NCBI GenBank assembly: GCA_021203945.1
Contig: JAJQAF010000256.1
Span: 1-7,791 of the forward strand
Origin: Campylobacter sp.
GTDB taxonomy: Bacteria; Campylobacterota; Campylobacteria; Campylobacterales; Campylobacteraceae
Direction of reading: 5' to 3'
Length of the DNA: 7,791 nucleotides
Position numbers and translations under genes: made by a program. Shown here in pieces: positions 5,711 through 7,791 of the stretch. The notes beneath the pieces were generated by a model. It had not been told where the DNA came from, searched no databases, and saw only the letters and a program-made list of their open reading frames with translations. Positions within the stretch are counted from its first letter, which is position 1. Every line of letters begins with the position of its first letter.

Positions 5711-7051
5711 GTGTTTGAACAAATCAGCGAATCGTTTCGTTTAGCCGTCAGTAAAATTCGTTTTGTCGATGACGAAAAGGCTTTAAAAAATGCGCTTGAT
5801 GTGTTAAAAAAGGCTCTTTTAAAAGCCGACGTTCATCACAAAGTTACCAAAGATTTATTGACCGCTATTGAAAACGATTTGAAAAATACGGGCGTAGGTC
5901 AAAAGAATTTTTTGGATTCTATAAAATTAAACTTAACGAATGTCTTAACTGCTCCCGGCAATCAAGGCTTCGTTTATGCCGGCTTACCTCCTACGATCGT
6001 GTTAATGGTAGGCTTGCAAGGTTCGGGCAAAACTACGACTACGGTAAAATTGGCAAATTATTTAAAGCTTAGAAAGAAGAAAGTCTTGATTGCCGCATGT
6101 GATCTTCAAAGGCTTGCAGCGGTTGAGCAATTGCGCCAGCTTTGCGAAGCTAACGAGGTTGATCTATTTTTTATAGAAAATGAAAACAATCCCGTAAAAG
6201 TCGCTTCCGCCGCCTTAACAAAGGCAAAAAATGGACTTTACGACGTTATTTTGGTCGATACGGCGGGACGTTTAGCGATAGATGAAACGCTGATGAGAGA
6301 GATTAAAACCGTAAAAGAGACGATAAAACCCCACGAAATTTTTTATGTCGCAGACGCAATGAGTGGGCAAGACGGCGTGAAATCCGCCGCTAGCTTTAAT
6401 GAAGCGTTAAATATTACGGGTGTCATTCTTTCAAAATTTGATTCCGATTCAAAAGGCGGAGTTGCGATAAGTATCGCAAAACAGCTTGAAATTCCGCTTA
6501 GATTTGTTGGTATCGGCGAGAAAGTAAACGATCTTGAAAGTTTTATTCCGGATCGTATAGTTAGTCGTATAATGGGTGAAGGCGATCTTGCCACGCTTGT
6601 TGAAAAAACAAGTATGGTTATCGATGAAAAAGAAGCCAAGCGCTTAAATCAAAAAATAAAAAAAGGTCAATTTAACTTTAACGACTTTTTGGATCAGATG
6701 GAAAGCGTCAAAAAGCTTGGAAGTATGAAGTCGCTAATAGGCATGATACCGGGGCTTTCAAACGTAGCAAATCAGATAAAAGATATAGATCTTGATAATT
6801 CAAAAGAAATTTTACATATTAGAGCGATGATAAATTCTATGACCTTAAAAGAGCGAGAAAATCCGGAGCTGTTAAACAACAGCCGTAAGCGTCGTTTAGC
6901 CGCAGGTTCAGGGCTAAGTCAGATAGAGGTTAATCGCTTTTTAAAGCAGTTTGAAAACGCATCGAAACTCGCAAAGAAATTTTCTGGTAAGGGCGGGGCC
7001 AAGGGGCTTGCAAATATGCTTTCGCAAGCCAATATTAAACATCCTGTCTAA
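5711..7051 (+). CDS. ffh: signal recognition particle GTPase Ffh (GTG start)
   Basis: Ffh (SRP54) binds 4.5S RNA, recognises hydrophobic signal sequences on nascent chains, and docks with FtsY to deliver inner-membrane proteins to SecYEG. The 446 residues show the whole family layout. The N-domain helical bundle covers about 1-85. The G domain has P-loop GLQGSGKTTT (101-110), DLQRLAAVEQL (131-141), DTAGR (183-187), SKFDSDSKGG (241-250) and GIGEK (267-271). The Met-rich M domain starts near 300, with the 4.5S RNA-binding SRKRRLAAGSG at 391-401. Two G-domain motifs differ from the common bacterial form: DLQRLAA instead of D-x-x-RPAA, and SKFD instead of TKLD. I believe these are lineage variants rather than damage, since all key residues (K, T, D, R, G) remain. 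The start is GTG 5711, with AAGG at 5700-5703 and a 7-base spacer; no ATG fits the N-domain better. Confidence 0.97.
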   Translation: MFEQISESFRLAVSKIRFVDDEKALKNALDVLKKALLKADVHHKVTKDLLTAIENDLKNTGVGQKNFLDSIKLNLTNVLTAPGNQGFVYAGLPPTIVLMVGLQGSGKTTTTVKLANYLKLRKKKVLIAACDLQRLAAVEQLRQLCEANEVDLFFIENENNPVKVASAALTKAKNGLYDVILVDTAGRLAIDETLMREIKTVKETIKPHEIFYVADAMSGQDGVKSAASFNEALNITGVILSKFDSDSKGGVAISIAKQLEIPLRFVGIGEKVNDLESFIPDRIVSRIMGEGDLATLVEKTSMVIDEKEAKRLNQKIKKGQFNFNDFLDQMESVKKLGSMKSLIGMIPGLSNVANQIKDIDLDNSKEILHIRAMINSMTLKERENPELLNNSRKRRLAAGSGLSQIEVNRFLKQFENASKLAKKFSGKGGAKGLANMLSQANIKHPV

Positions 7052-7074
7052 AAATAGGTTTAAATTTGGATATT

Positions 7075-7080
7075 TATACT
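7075..7080 (+). promoter_or_regulatory. candidate -10 element for rpsP
   Basis: TATACT in the 73-base gap between ffh and rpsP, 44 bases upstream of the rpsP ATG, within very AT-rich sequence that has TTTAAATTT on both sides (7059-7067 and 7082-7090). It is close to the TATAAT consensus and well placed for a ribosomal-protein promoter. No -35 box is evident, which is usual in Campylobacter. Confidence 0.42.
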
Positions 7081-7124
7081 ATTTAAATTTAAGCTTTATT
7101 TAAAAAATAAAAGGAGAAATTAAT

Positions 7125-7355
7125 ATGGCAACAACAGTAAGATTGACAAGAATGGGACGTAAAAAAAGACCGTTTTATCGCATAGTTGTAACGGACAGTA
7201 GAAAAAGACGTGACAGCGGCTGGATAGAAAGTATCGGCTATTATAATCCTATGGTTGAACCTGAGATTGTAAAATTTGATGCCGAGAGACTTGCTTATTG
7301 GAAGGGTGTAGGCGCTAAACTTAGCGATAGAGTCGCCAAAATTACAAGTAAATAA
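7125..7355 (+). CDS. rpsP: 30S ribosomal protein S16
   Basis: S16 is a small primary binder of 16S rRNA in the 30S body and stabilises its assembly. The 76-residue product has the full S16 signature: [18 protein letters not shown] at 5-22, the basic [19 protein letters not shown] segment (24-42), then a short C-terminal domain with [18 protein letters not shown]. Length is typical for the short bacterial form. ATG 7125 has the strongest ribosome site in the window, AAGGAG at 7111-7116 with an 8-base spacer, matching the high expression expected of a ribosomal protein. It heads the conserved rpsP - khpA - rimM order; trmD and rplS usually follow in this group but lie beyond the window. Confidence 0.98.
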   Translation: MATTVRLTRMGRKKRPFYRIVVTDSRKRRDSGWIESIGYYNPMVEPEIVKFDAERLAYWKGVGAKLSDRVAKITSK

Positions 7356-7360
7356 TAAGT

Positions 7361-7603
7361 ATGGTTAAAAATTTTTTATACGAATATGCTAAGCTAATAG
7401 CCGATTACCCTGAAAAAATAAAAATTGAGAGTCAAGAGCTTGGTGAAAATTTTGCCGAAATTATTATTAGTGCGGATAAGGCGGATACCGGTAAATTAAT
7501 CGGTAAAGACGGTAAAATGATAAATGCTATAAAGACGGTTATTATAGGGTGTAAAGCAAAAGACCCGACAAGTTATAGAGTAACGGTAAAAGCACTTGAA
7601 TAA
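7361..7603 (+). CDS. khpA: KH-domain RNA-binding protein KhpA
   Basis: A small 80-residue protein made of a single KH domain. The RNA-binding GxxG-type loop is seen as GKLIGKDGKMINAI (44-57), following strand IKIESQE and preceding the basic C-terminal strand YRVTVKALE. KhpA (YlqC) proteins bind many RNAs and in Gram-positive bacteria partner with KhpB/Jag to affect cell division and RNA stability. In Campylobacterota the role is not known to me, though a KhpB partner elsewhere in the genome is plausible. It lies 5 bases after rpsP with no evident ribosome site, so translation is probably coupled to rpsP. Its 3' end overlaps the rimM start by 8 bases. The rpsP-khpA-rimM order is widespread in bacteria and supports a role near ribosome assembly. 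Confidence 0.94.
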   Translation: MVKNFLYEYAKLIADYPEKIKIESQELGENFAEIIISADKADTGKLIGKDGKMINAIKTVIIGCKAKDPTSYRVTVKALE

Positions 7604-7791
7604 TGATTTTGTCGAAGTTGCAATCATAGGCAAATGCGTAGGTCTTAAGGGATATGTCAGGCTTCATAACAGAAGCGACTTCCCGGAGCAGTTTAAAAAA
7701 GACGCATTTTTTTTTGATTCGGACGGTAACAAAATCATAATAAAAAACTACGATAAAAAAAAAGAGATTGCTTTATTTAACGGCTATGAGG
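7596..7791 (+). CDS. rimM: ribosome maturation factor RimM, 5' part (TTG start)
   Basis: The first 65 codons of RimM, a 30S assembly factor that binds S19 and helps mature the 16S rRNA 3' domain; the rest lies past the right edge. The visible part, NNDFVEVAIIGKCVGLKGYVRLHNRSDFP, carries the N-terminal RimM signature (V-x-x-I/L-G-K-x-x-G-x-x-G-x-V-x-L). The start is taken as TTG 7596: an in-frame TAA lies at 7587-7589 and there is no other start codon before the conserved core. That places the start within the last codons of khpA, an 8-base overlap, with only a weak upstream ribosome site. The nearby ATG at 7603 is in another frame and closes after 8 codons. The coding region holds two 9-base homopolymers, T9 at 7707-7715 and A9 at 7755-7763, both in frame here. 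Confidence 0.92.
   Translation, partial: MNNDFVEVAIIGKCVGLKGYVRLHNRSDFPEQFKKDAFFFDSDGNKIIIKNYDKKKEIALFNGYE

Noticed and set aside
7059..7090. Repeated TTTAAATTT flanking the rpsP promoter candidate as an operator
   Set aside because: It is a pure A/T motif that recurs across the window, so it cannot be told from base composition.

Overview
This is a stretch of chromosome from a Campylobacterota (epsilonproteobacterial) organism, most likely a Campylobacter. Three things point there: the AT-rich sequence with lysine-rich AAA/TTT codon use, the many short upstream AAGGA ribosome sites, and above all the gene order. The order glyQ - Nif3-family gene - zinc-ribbon coiled-coil gene - waaA - RluA-family pseudouridine synthase - ffh - rpsP - KH-domain gene - rimM is, from memory, that of Campylobacter jejuni. 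Its first five genes also match the Helicobacter pylori HP0960-HP0956 block in reverse numbering. All genes read on the + strand.

Layout. 1-956 is an accessory-looking left flank. It holds the 3' end of an unrecognised gene, followed 10 bases later by a lipoprotein built of Sel1-like repeats, each carrying a Cys-X7-Cys pair as in the Helicobacter cysteine-rich proteins. 957-1401 is a 445-base non-coding gap, very AT-rich in its second half. It contains two nested long-range inverted repeats, a possible promoter and a possible leader hairpin. 1402-5645 is a tight five-gene run: glyQ, then Nif3 with no gap, the FlgZ-like gene after 16 bases, waaA after 8 bases from a TTG start, and the pseudouridine synthase overlapping waaA by ATGA. 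After a 65-base gap with its own promoter candidate comes ffh (GTG start). After another 73-base gap with a promoter candidate come rpsP, khpA and the 5' part of rimM.

Functionally the window is mostly housekeeping: glycine charging of tRNA (GlyQ), Kdo addition to lipid A (WaaA), RNA pseudouridylation, co-translational membrane targeting (Ffh), and ribosomal protein S16 with its usual partners KhpA and RimM. The FlgZ-like protein is the link to flagellar regulation.

I found no mobile element with a transposase, no CRISPR array, no rRNA or tRNA, and no clear undescribed system. The least explained parts are the 445-base gap upstream of glyQ and the cysteine-paired lipoprotein with its unknown upstream neighbour.
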